Under the pieces are notes generated by a model, which was not told the DNA's origin, searched no databases, and was given only the letters and a program-made list of their open reading frames with translations. A program made the position numbers and the translations under genes. From Larkinella arboricola (GTDB taxonomy: Bacteria; Bacteroidota; Bacteroidia; Cytophagales; Spirosomataceae): DNA of 64,000 nt. The stretch is taken from contig NZ_QLMC01000004.1 of NCBI RefSeq assembly GCF_003259745.1, positions 620,001 through 684,000 on the forward strand, read 5' to 3'. Shown one piece after another: positions 18,139-27,480 of the stretch. The number at the start of each line of letters is the position of its first letter. Positions within the stretch are counted from its first letter, which is position 1.

Positions 18139-18621
18139 AGATTTAGCGACTTTTTTCTGGGGCTTTCCCTGTTGTTGCGTTTCGAGTTTTTCCTCATGCC
18201 GTTCTTCGGCTTCCTCCACCGAATGCGAAGCGGTAATTTTCGTATCCTTTTTTGCTTTTTCGACCAATACCGCAAAATACCGGTGTAAGGTCAGGAGTTC
18301 TTCCTCAGATAAATCCTCTACGTTCAGAAACCGGTTACTGGCTCCGTCCTGAGCCGCAATCAACTCGTTAAGTTTAAGCTGAATCGCCATCGAATCCTTG
18401 TTCTGCGATTTCTGGATCAGAAAAACCATCAGAAACGTAACAATCGTAGTGCTCGTGTTGATAATCAATTGCCAGGTGTCGGAATAGTGAAAAACCGGTC
18501 CGGTGACCAGCCACACGATGATGGTTAGGAAGGCCAGCAAAAAGGCCGAAGAACTGCCGGTAGCTTTGGTAACGGCGGTTGAAAAATGTTCGAAAGAAGC
18601 CGCAAATCCCTTCTGACTCAT
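18130..18621 (-). CDS. Low-affinity iron permease family membrane protein
   Basis: About 163 residues from ATG at 18621; the frame stays open further upstream but the added peptide has no sense as protein. The family core is plain: residues about 15-75 read ATGSSSAFLLAFLTIIVW, then a second hydrophobic helix with NTSTTIVTFLMVFLIQKSQN, and then D-x-x-A-x-QLKLNELI. This is the signature of Pfam low-affinity iron permease (Fet4-related) proteins; in bacteria transport has rarely been shown. A charged, Lys/Glu-rich tail follows after residue 110. The gene ends tail-to-tail with the glycosyltransferase gene, overlapping it by 9 bases. Confidence 0.82.
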   Translation of the reverse strand: MSQKGFAASFEHFSTAVTKATGSSSAFLLAFLTIIVWLVTGPVFHYSDTWQLIINTSTTIVTFLMVFLIQKSQNKDSMAIQLKLNELIAAQDGASNRFLNVEDLSEEELLTLHRYFAVLVEKAKKDTKITASHSVEEAEERHEEKLETQQQGKPQKKVAKSSK

Positions 18622-19001
18622 GGGTAAAAGTAAAGTAAAAGTTGAAAGTTTTTTCGGATAGATAGGTGATTGGATAGGATTGGGGCGGTATCGGTCCGTT
18701 GAAAAGGCGGGTAACCAACGGTTTAGGCATGCCGTTTTGGGCGTCGTCTGCTGACCGAAACCGACAGGACAATCAGCAGAGCATAAACGATTGGAATGAC
18801 CAGCATAGCGGCAACGCTGACTAGACAAAGATGTCTTTTTCTGGGTTGAATAGCAACCGGCTTCTGGTTGAATTGGGACTTAGAGTATTCTTATTCGTTG
18901 TTCTCTCTTTGCTTTTCCTAAACGAATCAATGCCAGCCCGGTACCGGAACGGCTGCCAACTGGAAACAGAACCAATTCTTTGGGGACGATGTATGTAAGG
19001 T
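18622..19001. other. Divergent intergenic region, 380 bases
   Basis: Lies between two divergently transcribed genes and should hold both promoters. On the plus strand TCTCTTTG at 18904-18911 is one mismatch from TAnnTTTG. On the minus strand the bases next to the iron-permease start are rich in TTTAC repeats. No inverted repeat with a T run, RNA gene or credible short gene was found. Confidence 0.4.
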
Positions 19002-20861
19002 ATGGCAAAAACTCCAGTACCTGACTTTCCCGGACGTATAACCAACGGTCAGGAAAAATCGGAACTTTCGTGGAAAGACCGTTTTGCGGCTCTCCGAAAC
19101 CTGCCCGGTTTTTTCAAGATGATCTGGCAGGCGTCTCCCGCTTTATTTCTGAGCAATGCTGCGGTTCGGCTGGTACGGGCGTCCCTGCCGGCCTTGACGT
19201 TGTACATTGGTAAACTGATTATTGATGAGGTCATTCGGCTGGCAAACCAACCCGGTGCAGATACGAGGGAGCTCTGGACGCTGGTGGCGGCCGAATTTGG
19301 CCTTGCCATTTTAGCCACTGCCCTGGGACGGCTAACCAGCCTGATCGACGGGTTGCTGGGCGATCTGGTGACCAACAAAACGTCCATCCGGCTCATGGAA
19401 CACGCGGCTACGCTGGACCTGGAACAATTTGAGGATGCGACGTTTTACGACAAACTCGAACGCGCCCGGCGCCAAACGACGGGGCGGTCATTTTTGCTGT
19501 CGGGCGTTTTCGGGCAGGTGCAGGAACTGATTTCCATCGGTTTTCTGGCGGCTGGTCTGGCCGTGTATAATCCGTGGCTGTTGGTGCTGCTCCTGCTGGC
19601 GGTTATTCCGGCGTTTATTGGCGACAACTATTTTAACCAGAAAAGTTACTCCCTGTCGCGAAGCTGGACGCCCGAACGGCGTGAACTGGATTACCTGCGC
19701 TTCGTAGGGGCCAGCGACGAAACCGCCAAAGAAGTGAAAATTTTTGGCCTGTCGAACTTCCTGATTGACCGCTTTCGCCATCTTTCGTGGGAGTACTACC
19801 TCAAAAACCGTTCGCTGGCCATTCACCGGGCGGGCTGGGGAACGATCCTGACCATAATAGGAACGGCAGGTTACTACGGCGCTTACCTCTGGATTGTGGC
19901 CCGGGCGGTTAATGGTACCATCTCTATTGGCGATCTGACTTTTCTGGCCGGTTCGTTTCGGCAACTTCGCTCGTCGATGGAAGGTATTCTCCTGCAATTC
20001 AGTGGCTTGACGCAGGAAGCGGTTTATTTGCAGGATTTGTTCGATTTCTTCGAGATTAAACCGCTGATTCACTCCACACCTCAGCCGCTGCCGTTTCCGA
20101 AAGAGATTCAGCAGGGATTTACGTTTGAAGATGTGGGTTTCAAATACACCAACTCCGAACGGTGGGCGTTGCGCAACCTGAGTTTTACGCTGAAACCGGG
20201 TGAAAAACTGGCCCTGGTGGGCGAAAATGGCGCCGGAAAAACCACGTTGGTCAAGCTGCTGGCCCGTCTGTACGATCCGGCGGAGGGACGGATTCTGCTC
20301 GATGGCCGTGACCTGCGCGACTACGATCTGCTTGATCTGCGTAGGAACGTTAGCGTGATTTTTCAGGACTATGTTCGTTTCAAAATGTCGGCGGGTGTCA
20401 ACATTGCCGTGGGCGACATCGACGAACGGACCAACCAGCCCCGCATTGAAAGTTCCGCCCAGCGGAGTCTGGCCGATACCGTCATTGCCAAATTGCCGGG
20501 TGGTTACGAACAGCAACTGGGCCGTAGTTTCGGCAAAGGCGTTGAACTGTCGGGCGGGGAGTGGCAAAAGGTGGCTCTGGGCCGGGCCTACATGCGCGAC
20601 GCACAGGTGCTGATTCTCGATGAACCGACCGCAGCGCTGGACGCTCGGGCTGAATATGAAGTTTTCCAACGGTTTTCCCGCCTGACCGAAGGGAAAGCCG
20701 CCGTTATTATTTCCCACCGTTTCTCGACCGTTCGCATGGCCGACCGGATTCTGGTGCTGGAAGGTGGTCAACTACTGGAAATCGGCAGTCACAGCGAATT
20801 GCTGGAAAAGAACGGGCGGTATGCCGAATTGTTTCAGTTACAGGCGCGGGGATACCAGTAA
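19002..20861 (+). CDS. ABC transporter, fused permease and ATP-binding domains
   Basis: A 619-residue half-transporter of the exporter (MsbA/lipid-drug) type. Residues about 35-340 form the six-helix transmembrane domain, and residues 375-610 the ATPase. The nucleotide-binding motifs are intact: Walker A GENGAGKTT near 407, signature LSGGEWQK near 516, Walker B VLILDEPTAALD near 536, and the switch histidine in IISHR near 569. It probably works as a homodimer in the inner membrane; the substrate is not predictable. It stands alone, with a long divergent region upstream and a bidirectional terminator downstream. Confidence 0.92.
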   Translation: MAKTPVPDFPGRITNGQEKSELSWKDRFAALRNLPGFFKMIWQASPALFLSNAAVRLVRASLPALTLYIGKLIIDEVIRLANQPGADTRELWTLVAAEFGLAILATALGRLTSLIDGLLGDLVTNKTSIRLMEHAATLDLEQFEDATFYDKLERARRQTTGRSFLLSGVFGQVQELISIGFLAAGLAVYNPWLLVLLLLAVIPAFIGDNYFNQKSYSLSRSWTPERRELDYLRFVGASDETAKEVKIFGLSNFLIDRFRHLSWEYYLKNRSLAIHRAGWGTILTIIGTAGYYGAYLWIVARAVNGTISIGDLTFLAGSFRQLRSSMEGILLQFSGLTQEAVYLQDLFDFFEIKPLIHSTPQPLPFPKEIQQGFTFEDVGFKYTNSERWALRNLSFTLKPGEKLALVGENGAGKTTLVKLLARLYDPAEGRILLDGRDLRDYDLLDLRRNVSVIFQDYVRFKMSAGVNIAVGDIDERTNQPRIESSAQRSLADTVIAKLPGGYEQQLGRSFGKGVELSGGEWQKVALGRAYMRDAQVLILDEPTAALDARAEYEVFQRFSRLTEGKAAVIISHRFSTVRMADRILVLEGGQLLEIGSHSELLEKNGRYAELFQLQARGYQ

Positions 20862-20864
20862 GGT

Positions 20865-20903
20865 AAAATCCCTGACAGATCGGAATGTGCTGTCAGGGAT
20901 TTT
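20865..20903. terminator. Bidirectional terminator between convergent ABC and oxidoreductase genes
   Basis: Perfect 14-base inverted repeat AAAATCCCTGACAG / CTGTCAGGGATTTT with an 11-base loop, only a few bases after each of the two facing stop codons (20861 and 20906). Confidence 0.88.
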
Positions 20904-20905
20904 AA

Positions 20906-22297
20906 TTAAGCTTCTTTCGGCATGGGGCCCCGGAACGTATCTTTTGTTTTGATTTCCGGTAATTTAACCGGCTTCCCTTCCTTTGCCGACTGGTAAATGG
21001 CTTCCATGATCCGCTGATCCTGCAAGCCTTCTTCGCCGGGCGTAAACGGCTGTTTGTTCTGCATAATACATTCCGAAAAGTGGTCCATTTCGGTTGCAAA
21101 CTGGTTCTTTTCCGTCAACTTAGGTTGTTCAACGCGCTCAATTTTCCCTTCGGCGTGGGAGGTCTGCATCTGGATTCCCTTGTACGAAAAAGCCGGGGAT
21201 AATTCCATCCATCCCCGTTCGCCGTAGACCCGGTAACGCCGGGCTTCGTGAACCCCGTAGTGAGTGGCACAGCTGGCATACACGCCACTCGGAAATTTCA
21301 TCTGCCATGACATGAGTTCTTCCACTTCCCGAAAACGGGGGTCGCCGGGCGTACTGTACTGGTAGGCAAACACTTCGGTCGGTTCTTCGCCCAGCAGATA
21401 CCGGATGGTATTGAGGCAGTAAAGGCCAATGTCAGGCAGCGCACCGCCACCCGCCAGCGCCTTGATGTGCCGCCAGTGTTGCGGATTGGCCGAGTTCTGA
21501 TTGTTGACGGCTTCAATAAACTTTACGGTTCCGTATTTCTGGTCCTGCACCATTTGCCGGATCATCCGGTTATTGGGTTCGTATTGAATCCGGTATGCTA
21601 CCATCAGTTTCCGGTCGGCTTTTTTACAGGCGTCAATCATCGCCTGACACTCCTGCACCGAATTAGCCATTGGCTTTTCGCAGAGAATGTGTTTCCCGGC
21701 CTGCGCACCCCGGATGGTGTACTCAGCGTGCATGGAATTCGGTAACACAATGTAAATGACCTGTACTTCTTTGTTATCCTTTAGCTTGTCGTAATCCTGA
21801 TAGCTGTAGCAACTTTCGGGTTTAACCCCGTACTGCTGCGCCACTTTTCGCATTTTTTCCGGACTTCCGCTGACCAGCGCAACCACTTTTGATTTCTTGC
21901 TCTCACCGAAAGCCGGTAAAAGTTCGTCCAGCGACAAATGGCCCAGACCGACGATGGCGTACCCAACGCGCTGATCGTTCGGCAGGGGTGCCGGTGTGTC
22001 GGTTTCCTTCTCGGTTTTGGCTTTCCACTCTTCCAGTTGAATGGGTTGCTCCGGGTTATCCGGAACTTTGGCGGGCGGTGTTTGCCAGGAAGAAGACGGT
22101 ACGCGTGTGCCGTCGGAAGCGGTATAAGTAATTGATGGTGAGTTGGTAGTTGGCTGTCCCGTACGGCACGAAGCGGCAAAGTTGCCCACCACGCCCGCGG
22201 TAATACCCCGCCCAGCCCATTGTAAAAACTGTTGACGCGAGACTTCCTTGGGAACACTTCCGTGCATCCATTCGATAAACTGATCAAGTTGTTTCAT
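20906..22297 (-). CDS. Exported Gfo/Idh/MocA family oxidoreductase
   Basis: A 463-residue NAD(P)-dependent sugar or polyol oxidoreductase of the glucose-fructose-oxidoreductase type. Residues 19-44 form an export signal, SRQQFLQWAG plus a hydrophobic stretch ending FAASC44, which could be a lipobox. A Pro/Thr-rich spacer runs to about 105. The Rossmann domain begins with YAIVGLGHLS (113-122), and CEKPMA near 206 carries the catalytic-site lysine. The C-terminal alpha/beta domain contains GGALPDIGLYCLN. Proteins of this shape are usually Tat-exported because they fold with cofactor bound; here the second Arg of the motif is Gln. The substrate is unknown. It lies 57 bases after chrA on the same strand. 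Confidence 0.88.
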   Translation of the reverse strand: MKQLDQFIEWMHGSVPKEVSRQQFLQWAGRGITAGVVGNFAASCRTGQPTTNSPSITYTASDGTRVPSSSWQTPPAKVPDNPEQPIQLEEWKAKTEKETDTPAPLPNDQRVGYAIVGLGHLSLDELLPAFGESKKSKVVALVSGSPEKMRKVAQQYGVKPESCYSYQDYDKLKDNKEVQVIYIVLPNSMHAEYTIRGAQAGKHILCEKPMANSVQECQAMIDACKKADRKLMVAYRIQYEPNNRMIRQMVQDQKYGTVKFIEAVNNQNSANPQHWRHIKALAGGGALPDIGLYCLNTIRYLLGEEPTEVFAYQYSTPGDPRFREVEELMSWQMKFPSGVYASCATHYGVHEARRYRVYGERGWMELSPAFSYKGIQMQTSHAEGKIERVEQPKLTEKNQFATEMDHFSECIMQNKQPFTPGEEGLQDQRIMEAIYQSAKEGKPVKLPEIKTKDTFRGPMPKEA

Positions 22298-22354
22298 AAA
22301 CGTAGAGTTGATTATGCTCTACGGGCAACCGACCGTTTAGGGGCATTGTTTGCG

Positions 22355-23566
22355 TCAGAGCAGAAAACCCATGAACAGCCCGCCGATGATCAGTACATAA
22401 GGCGGAATCCTGGAATACTCCAGTAACAGAATGGTAGCAACAACAACCAATACCGACGGCCACTGGTCGGACATGGGCTGAAACAAGGAAAAGGCCGCTG
22501 CAATCGTCAGGCCGGTGCTGGTTGCGTTAATGCCTTCCAGTGAGGCCCGCACGGCGCGATACCGTTTTAATTGATTCCAGAAGCGGTATACAAAGAAGAT
22601 AAAAAACGTACCGGGTAGAAAAATACCGGCGGAAGCCATCAACCCACCGAGTAGCTGACCGCTCCAGCCGTCGTTGCGTAGAGACAGAGCACCGATATAC
22701 GACGCAAACGAAAATGTAGGGCCGGGCGTTGCCTGAACAATGGCTAAACCAGACAGAAATTCCTGCCGGGTCAGGTAGTGTTTAAATTCAACAAACTCGT
22801 TATACAGCATGGGCGTCAGCACCTGACCACCTCCAAACACCAGACTGCCGTTGCGGTAGAAGTTCTCGAAAATCCGGATCGGCAGTGACTGCGTAACGGC
22901 ACCCAGAATGGCCGCGCCGATCAGGACCCCCAGCCACAGAAAGAAATTGGCCCACTGGATTCGGATGGGCGTTTTCTCCATGATTTTCTGCTTTTGGTAC
23001 GAAAAAGCCGTGGTCAGGCCCCCTGCCACAATCACTACGGGCGTGATATAGGGCGACGGAAAGGCATAAGCCGTTAAGGTAGATATAATGGCCAGAACCA
23101 GCCCCATCTGGTTATGGATCACTTTCCTGGCGATTCGGTAACCGGCCACGATCAGAAAACCAACAGCCATCGGCTGAATGAAACGGGTAAATGCCAGTGA
23201 AATGGAACGCTGTTGCACGTAATACATCCCGATTGCGAAGGCCGTCATGATCAGAACACCCGGCAGCATCCAGACCAGCAGGGTCAGGTAAGCGAGGTTA
23301 GGGCCGCCAATTTTAAACCCTAGCGCCGTAATGGTTTGGGTGGAGGTGGGGCCGGGCAAAATCTGACAGAGTGCGTTCAGTTCCATCAATTCTTCTTCGG
23401 TCAGGTAGCGCCGTTTGGCCACGAGCCGGTCGAGCATCATGGCCAGATGCACCTGCGGGCCGCCAAAGGTGGTGCAGGCCAGAATCAGAACGTCTTTCAG
23501 GAAAATCAGGAAGCGTATGCGCCTTACCGGGGCGATGGGAGAGAGTGTCGGAAGGTAAGAGGCCAT
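22355..23566 (-). CDS. chrA: Chromate transporter family protein (ChrA-like, two-domain)
   Basis: A 403-residue membrane protein with the two homologous halves of long-chain CHR transporters. The first half has TTFGGPQVHLAMM and LPGPTSTQ; the second repeats these as FGGGQVLTPMLYNEF and QATPGPTFSF. About ten to twelve hydrophobic segments are visible. Family members export chromate in exchange with sulfate or related oxyanions, but many are uncharacterised, so chromate resistance here is a family-based guess. It has no neighbouring chrB-type regulator. Its leader is separated from the upstream dioxygenase gene by a strong terminator, so it has its own promoter. Confidence 0.87.
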   Translation of the reverse strand: MASYLPTLSPIAPVRRIRFLIFLKDVLILACTTFGGPQVHLAMMLDRLVAKRRYLTEEELMELNALCQILPGPTSTQTITALGFKIGGPNLAYLTLLVWMLPGVLIMTAFAIGMYYVQQRSISLAFTRFIQPMAVGFLIVAGYRIARKVIHNQMGLVLAIISTLTAYAFPSPYITPVVIVAGGLTTAFSYQKQKIMEKTPIRIQWANFFLWLGVLIGAAILGAVTQSLPIRIFENFYRNGSLVFGGGQVLTPMLYNEFVEFKHYLTRQEFLSGLAIVQATPGPTFSFASYIGALSLRNDGWSGQLLGGLMASAGIFLPGTFFIFFVYRFWNQLKRYRAVRASLEGINATSTGLTIAAAFSLFQPMSDQWPSVLVVVATILLLEYSRIPPYVLIIGGLFMGFLL

Positions 23567-23731
23567 ACGGGGAGGTTTCTTGTAAACGGTTTGCTAAACG
23601 GCCAGCCCTGATTGGGGCGATGGCAACTCCGTTAACTCAAAAGGTATTTGCAGTTTCTGTCGTTGAGCGAAAGGGGCTATTTTCAGCCGGCACCGTTTAT
23701 CCAACGAATTGCCGGGTTGATAACATAAAAA

Positions 23732-23785
23732 GTCGCACTGCGAAGACCTTGAGCAGTAGCTGCATAGGTCAGATCGCAATGCGAC
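23732..23785 (-). terminator. Terminator of the 2OG-Fe dioxygenase gene, three stacked helices
   Basis: The two 12-base outer arms (23732-23743 and 23774-23785) pair with a single mismatch. Inside them GACCT pairs with AGGTC and GCAG with CTGC around a 3-base loop. Read on the minus strand the last arm is followed at once by TTTTTAT, as in an intrinsic terminator, 38 bases after the dioxygenase stop. The other bases of the 257-base gap 23567-23823 hold the chrA leader and no gene. Confidence 0.8.
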
Positions 23786-23823
23786 AAGATAGAACCGTTT
23801 ACTCAAATTATTGATACCAATGT

Positions 23824-24780
23824 TTAATTCTTTTTCAACCCAAGTTCCCGCAGCCGTTCGTCCAGAAACGCACCGGCGGTCATGTCTTCATAAATTTTGG
23901 GGTGTTCGGTCGAGATGCAGCTTCCGAGGCAGGTCAGGTCCATGTCGCTGCGGGGGTGCATAAAAAACGGGATCGAATACCGTGGACTGTTCATTTTCTC
24001 GCGGGGCGGGTTCACTACGCGGTGAATCGTCGATTTCAGCTTGTGGTTGGTCAGCCGGTCGAGCATATCACCCACGTTCACAATGATCTGATCGGGCAGG
24101 GCCGTAATGGGAATCCATTGACCATCGCGACGCAGCACTTCGAGCCCCTCGGCGCTGGCTCCCATCAGGAGCGTAATCAGGTTGATGTCGCCGTGGGCAG
24201 CCGCGCGAACCGCACCTTCTGGCACCAGATTGGGGTCCAGCGGGAAGTAGTGAATGGCCCGCAGAATGCTGTCGCCGTGGGCAACTTTATCCTCAAAGTA
24301 ATCTTCCGGAAGCTCCAGGTATAGCGCAATGGCCCGGAGCAGCATCCGACCCGCATTTTCCAGCGTGGTGTACGTTGTTAAGGTGTTCTCCTTAAAATCC
24401 GGAAATTCGTCAGGGAAAACGTTGTCTGGCATCCCGTTGATGGGATCCGGCTGGCCGATGTGATAAAATTCCTTTAAATCGGCGACTTTAAAGCCTTTCG
24501 CGGTTTCCTTGTTCTTGCCCACATACCCGCGCTGGCCGTGGAGTTCGGGAAATTCGTATTTCTGTTTAGTAGCGGTATCGGTCGAAAAGAACTCCTTCAC
24601 CGAGTTGTATAAGTTCGCCGTCAATTCATCGGTTAAACCGTGGTTTTTGATGGCGACAAAACCGATGTTGTTAAAAGCCGCGCCCAGATCCTGCACAAAC
24701 CTGGCTTTCCGTTCCGGGTCGTCCGACTTGAAATCGGCCAGATCCAGCGACGGAATCTGGTCGTATAAGATATCGCTCAT
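23824..24780 (-). CDS. Isopenicillin-N-synthase-like 2-oxoglutarate/Fe(II) dioxygenase
   Basis: About 318 residues from the ATG at 24780; the frame is open 22 codons further up but the IPNS-like start (IPSLDLADF) sits just after this Met. The N-terminal DIOX_N region ends near residue 120. The iron-binding facial triad is visible as HGD near residue 195 and the His in TIHRVVNPP near 250, followed by the 2-oxoglutarate-binding RYSIPFF near 268. The enzyme is soluble and cytosolic. Family members oxidise small molecules such as amino acids, nucleobases or hormones; the substrate is not readable here. It appears to be a single-gene unit with its own terminator. Confidence 0.87.
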   Translation of the reverse strand: MSDILYDQIPSLDLADFKSDDPERKARFVQDLGAAFNNIGFVAIKNHGLTDELTANLYNSVKEFFSTDTATKQKYEFPELHGQRGYVGKNKETAKGFKVADLKEFYHIGQPDPINGMPDNVFPDEFPDFKENTLTTYTTLENAGRMLLRAIALYLELPEDYFEDKVAHGDSILRAIHYFPLDPNLVPEGAVRAAAHGDINLITLLMGASAEGLEVLRRDGQWIPITALPDQIIVNVGDMLDRLTNHKLKSTIHRVVNPPREKMNSPRYSIPFFMHPRSDMDLTCLGSCISTEHPKIYEDMTAGAFLDERLRELGLKKN

Positions 24781-24918
24781 GGTGTTGATGTTCTTCGTGT
24801 AATTGGCCGCTAAATTACAAAAAAAGCTTTCAAATTTACCGGTCATCAGGATGCCGGAATGGGTCTGATTCCGGCAAAACTGAAAACCGATAAAGCTGAA
24901 AGCTTGATACGCGTTGCC

Positions 24919-25629
24919 TTATGCCTTCATGGCGGCATTGTATAACTCGTTGACCTTGCTCCAGTTAACCACATTCCAGAAAGCCGTTACATAGTCGGGC
25001 CGCCGGTTTTGGTATTTCAGGTAATAGGCGTGTTCCCAGACGTCCAGGCCCAGAATCGGCGTGCCTTTTTTCTCGGCCAGCGCCATCAGCGGATTGTCCT
25101 GGTTTGGCGTAGAAACAATCTCAACGTCTTTCCCACTAACGATCAGCCACGCCCAGCCTGAGCCAAACCGACCGGCAGCCGCCTTGCCGAATTCTTCCTT
25201 AAACTTGTCGAAAGAACCGAATTTTTTCGTGATGGCGTCCGACAGATTGCCCGATGGCTGTTTGCCACCGCTGGCACCGAGAATATTCCAGAAAAAGGTA
25301 TGGTTCCAGTGACCACCGCCGTTGTTGCGGATGGCTGCGGGGGTGCTGCTGTCAATTTTCTTCACCAGTTCGTCAATCGACAACGACGCCATCGCCGACC
25401 CGGCAACGGCTTTGTTCAGGTTATCGACGTAGGCTTTATGGTGTTTGCCGTGGTGAATTTCCATCGTTTGCTTGTCGATATGCGGTTCGAGCGCACTGGC
25501 GTCAAAGGGCAAGGGGGGAAGTTTAAAAGGGCCTTCGGCCTGGGCGGATCCGGCAAAAGCGGATGACTGCCACGCTGTCAGGGTTAGGGCGCTGCCAAAA
25601 GCCAGCTTTAAGAACTCACTGCGATTCAT
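24919..25629 (-). CDS. sodA: Exported superoxide dismutase, Fe/Mn family (Mn-type features)
   Basis: About 236 residues. ATG 25629 is preferred over a TTG two codons upstream. Residues 1-31 form an export signal ([20 protein letters not shown], ending near SAQA), so the enzyme should act in the periplasm or envelope. The mature part has the four metal ligands in the standard places: the His in MEIHHGKHH, the His in [10 protein letters not shown], and the Asp and His in [15 protein letters not shown] together with NQDNPLM points to the manganese or cambialistic branch. The gene faces away from a diheme cytochrome lipoprotein gene. Most Bacteroidota SODs are cytosolic, so the leader is notable. 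Confidence 0.92.
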   Translation of the reverse strand: MNRSEFLKLAFGSALTLTAWQSSAFAGSAQAEGPFKLPPLPFDASALEPHIDKQTMEIHHGKHHKAYVDNLNKAVAGSAMASLSIDELVKKIDSSTPAAIRNNGGGHWNHTFFWNILGASGGKQPSGNLSDAITKKFGSFDKFKEEFGKAAAGRFGSGWAWLIVSGKDVEIVSTPNQDNPLMALAEKKGTPILGLDVWEHAYYLKYQNRRPDYVTAFWNVVNWSKVNELYNAAMKA

Positions 25630-25799
25630 ATCCAAATGGTTTGAGGTGAGATACTTGGTTTGTTGAAGAACACGCCCAAAACGGCAATGTTTTTCGTCGA
25701 GCGCAAAGAAAGCGACTTTTTTGGAACAAATGGTACCCCGGCCGGTTTCCGTTCGCTCAAGAGCATCATTTCAATGGCGGACAAACAAAGGGCGTTCGC

Positions 25800-25807
25800 T
25801 ATTTTTG
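25800..25807 (+). promoter_or_regulatory. -7 box TATTTTTG of the diheme cytochrome gene
   Basis: Exact match to the Bacteroidota -7 consensus TAnnTTTG, 23 bases before ATG 25831. No clear -33 TTTG is seen. Confidence 0.45.
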
Positions 25808-25830
25808 CCCCACAGTAAACAACTCCTGAA

Positions 25831-26796
25831 ATGAATCGTTTTTTGTTCCTGCTGATGGCGACCTTTTCGGTCGTCTTTAGCGGCTGCGTACACCCCAAAG
25901 CGTATTCGCCCGAAACGGGCCGGATTCGCACGGTTTCCCTGCCTACCACATCGGCCCAGCTTGAGCGCGGTCGGTATTTAGCCAACCACGTTGCTGTCTG
26001 TATGGATTGCCATTCCAGACGGGATTATAACCGTCTGGGCGGGCCGGTCGTGTCCGGAACCGTCGGGGGTGGGGGCGAAGAGTTTGGCAAGAATTACGGT
26101 TTGCCCGGTACGTATTATGCTAAAAACATCACGCCGTTTGCGCTGAAAAACTGGAGCGATACCGAACTGCTGCTGGCGATGACGGCGGGGGTTTCGAAGG
26201 ATGGCAAACCGTTGTTCCCGCTGATGCCCTACGCAAATTACGGAAAGATGGATGAAAGCGATGCGCTGGCGATTCTGGCGTACCTACGCACACTCGAGCC
26301 GGTAGAAAACATTGTTCCGGAATCGAAACCGATTGCTCCGCTGAAACTGGCGATGAAAATGATGCCGCACAAAGCCCGTTTCCAACCCATGCCCAGGCAA
26401 AAAACCGGAGTAGAATATGGCCGGTATCTGGTTACAATGGCGGGGTGTGCGGATTGCCACACGAAACGGGCAATGGGTGGTCTGGCTAAAAAAGCCGCTT
26501 TTGCCGGTGGAACCGAAATCAGGATGGCAGGCGGCACGCTCCGGACGGCCAACATCACGCCCGATCTGGAAACCGGAATTGGTGCCTGGACGAAAGACGC
26601 CTTCATTCGTCGTTTTAAAACCTACGATCCGGCAACGTTCAGCGCACCCGAAGTTGGCAGCGGTTTTAATACCGTCATGCCGTGGTCGATGTACGCCGGA
26701 ATGTCGGAGCAGGATTTAGGAGCGATTTACGAGTACCTGAAAACCGTTAAACCGGTGCGGAATAACGTGGTGATTTTCTCAAGGATCAAAAAATAA
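25831..26796 (+). CDS. Diheme c-type cytochrome lipoprotein
   Basis: A 321-residue protein. The signal sequence ends in a lipobox (VVFSGC19), so it is probably anchored in the membrane facing the periplasm. Two haem-binding CxxCH motifs are present, CMDCH near residue 57 and CADCH near 207, each followed at the expected distance by a Met-containing loop. The two halves are homologous, as in the gluconate/alcohol dehydrogenase cytochrome subunit family. No dehydrogenase partner lies next to it, so its electron donor is unknown. It diverges from the superoxide dismutase gene and converges on recR. Confidence 0.87.
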   Translation: MNRFLFLLMATFSVVFSGCVHPKAYSPETGRIRTVSLPTTSAQLERGRYLANHVAVCMDCHSRRDYNRLGGPVVSGTVGGGGEEFGKNYGLPGTYYAKNITPFALKNWSDTELLLAMTAGVSKDGKPLFPLMPYANYGKMDESDALAILAYLRTLEPVENIVPESKPIAPLKLAMKMMPHKARFQPMPRQKTGVEYGRYLVTMAGCADCHTKRAMGGLAKKAAFAGGTEIRMAGGTLRTANITPDLETGIGAWTKDAFIRRFKTYDPATFSAPEVGSGFNTVMPWSMYAGMSEQDLGAIYEYLKTVKPVRNNVVIFSRIKK

Positions 26797-26798
26797 CA

Positions 26799-26851
26799 TA
26801 CCCACAGATCAGGCCGTGCAGGTTGCCCTGCGCAGGTCCAGGCTGTGGGTA
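26799..26851. terminator. Nested inverted repeat between the cytochrome gene and recR
   Basis: Outer 9-base arms TACCCACAG (26799-26807) and CTGTGGGTA (26843-26851) enclose a second hairpin GTGCAGG / CCTGCGC. It fills the gap between two facing stop codons, which suggests termination for both strands, but there is no T run. Confidence 0.5.
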
Positions 26852-26859
26852 CGGGTCGT

Positions 26860-27471
26860 TTATTCGTAGGAAATCCGGCTGAGGATACTCCGGCCCAGCG
26901 TGACTTCGTCGGCGTATTCAAGATCACCACCGATGGGTACACCCCGGGCGATGGTCGAGATTTTGATGGAGAACATTCTGAGCTTTTTCTGAAGGTAAAA
27001 AGCCGTTGTGTCGCCCTCCATCGTTGGGCTCAGGGCCAGAATGACTTCTTTAATCGCATCGCCATCCGGATCACGAAGCCGTTCGATCAGCGATTCGATG
27101 TGCAGGTCGCTCGGGCCGATGCCTTCAACCGGCGAAATGATGCCGCCCAGCACGTGGTACATGCCTTTGTACTGCGCCGTGTTCTCGATGGCGAGCACAT
27201 CGCGCGTATCTTCGACCACACAAATGAGCGAACGGTCCCGTTTATGACTGGCGCAGATGCTGCACAGGTCGTTGTCGGACAGGTTGTGGCACTTGCGGCA
27301 GTGTTTCACCTTCGACCGCATGGCCACCAGCGATTCGGCCAGACTCTGGGTTTGCTCTTCATCGCGCTTCAGCAAATGCAACACCAGCCGGAGCGCGGTT
27401 TTTTTTCCAATGCCCGGCAGTTTCGCCACTTCGTTAACCGCGTCTTCTATCAGTTTGGAAGGAAACTCCAA
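26860..27471 (-). CDS. recR: Recombination protein RecR
   Basis: A 203-residue protein of normal RecR length. It has an N-terminal helix-hairpin-helix ([17 protein letters not shown]), a four-Cys zinc finger ([16 protein letters not shown]) near residues 57-72, and a Toprim domain opening with ICVVED and containing HVLGG. RecR works with RecO, and RecF in many species, to load RecA on gapped DNA. clpS lies upstream on the same strand, about 105 bases away, with an A/T-rich repeat-containing spacer between. Confidence 0.96.
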   Translation of the reverse strand: MEFPSKLIEDAVNEVAKLPGIGKKTALRLVLHLLKRDEEQTQSLAESLVAMRSKVKHCRKCHNLSDNDLCSICASHKRDRSLICVVEDTRDVLAIENTAQYKGMYHVLGGIISPVEGIGPSDLHIESLIERLRDPDGDAIKEVILALSPTMEGDTTAFYLQKKLRMFSIKISTIARGVPIGGDLEYADEVTLGRSILSRISYE

Positions 27472-27480
27472 GGTAAGTTG

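Noticed and set aside
18622-18828. Upstream extension of the iron-permease-family gene to 18828
   Set aside because: The added 69 residues have no similarity to the family, whose proteins begin near the MSQKGF start used here.
19488-20771. Minus-strand open frame of 427 codons inside the ABC transporter gene
   Set aside because: The plus strand has all ABC motifs in register; the antisense peptide is rich in Gln/Arg and has no domain, as expected for a shadow frame.
23594-23806. Minus-strand open frame of 70 codons between chrA and the dioxygenase gene
   Set aside because: It covers the dioxygenase terminator hairpin and has no family features.
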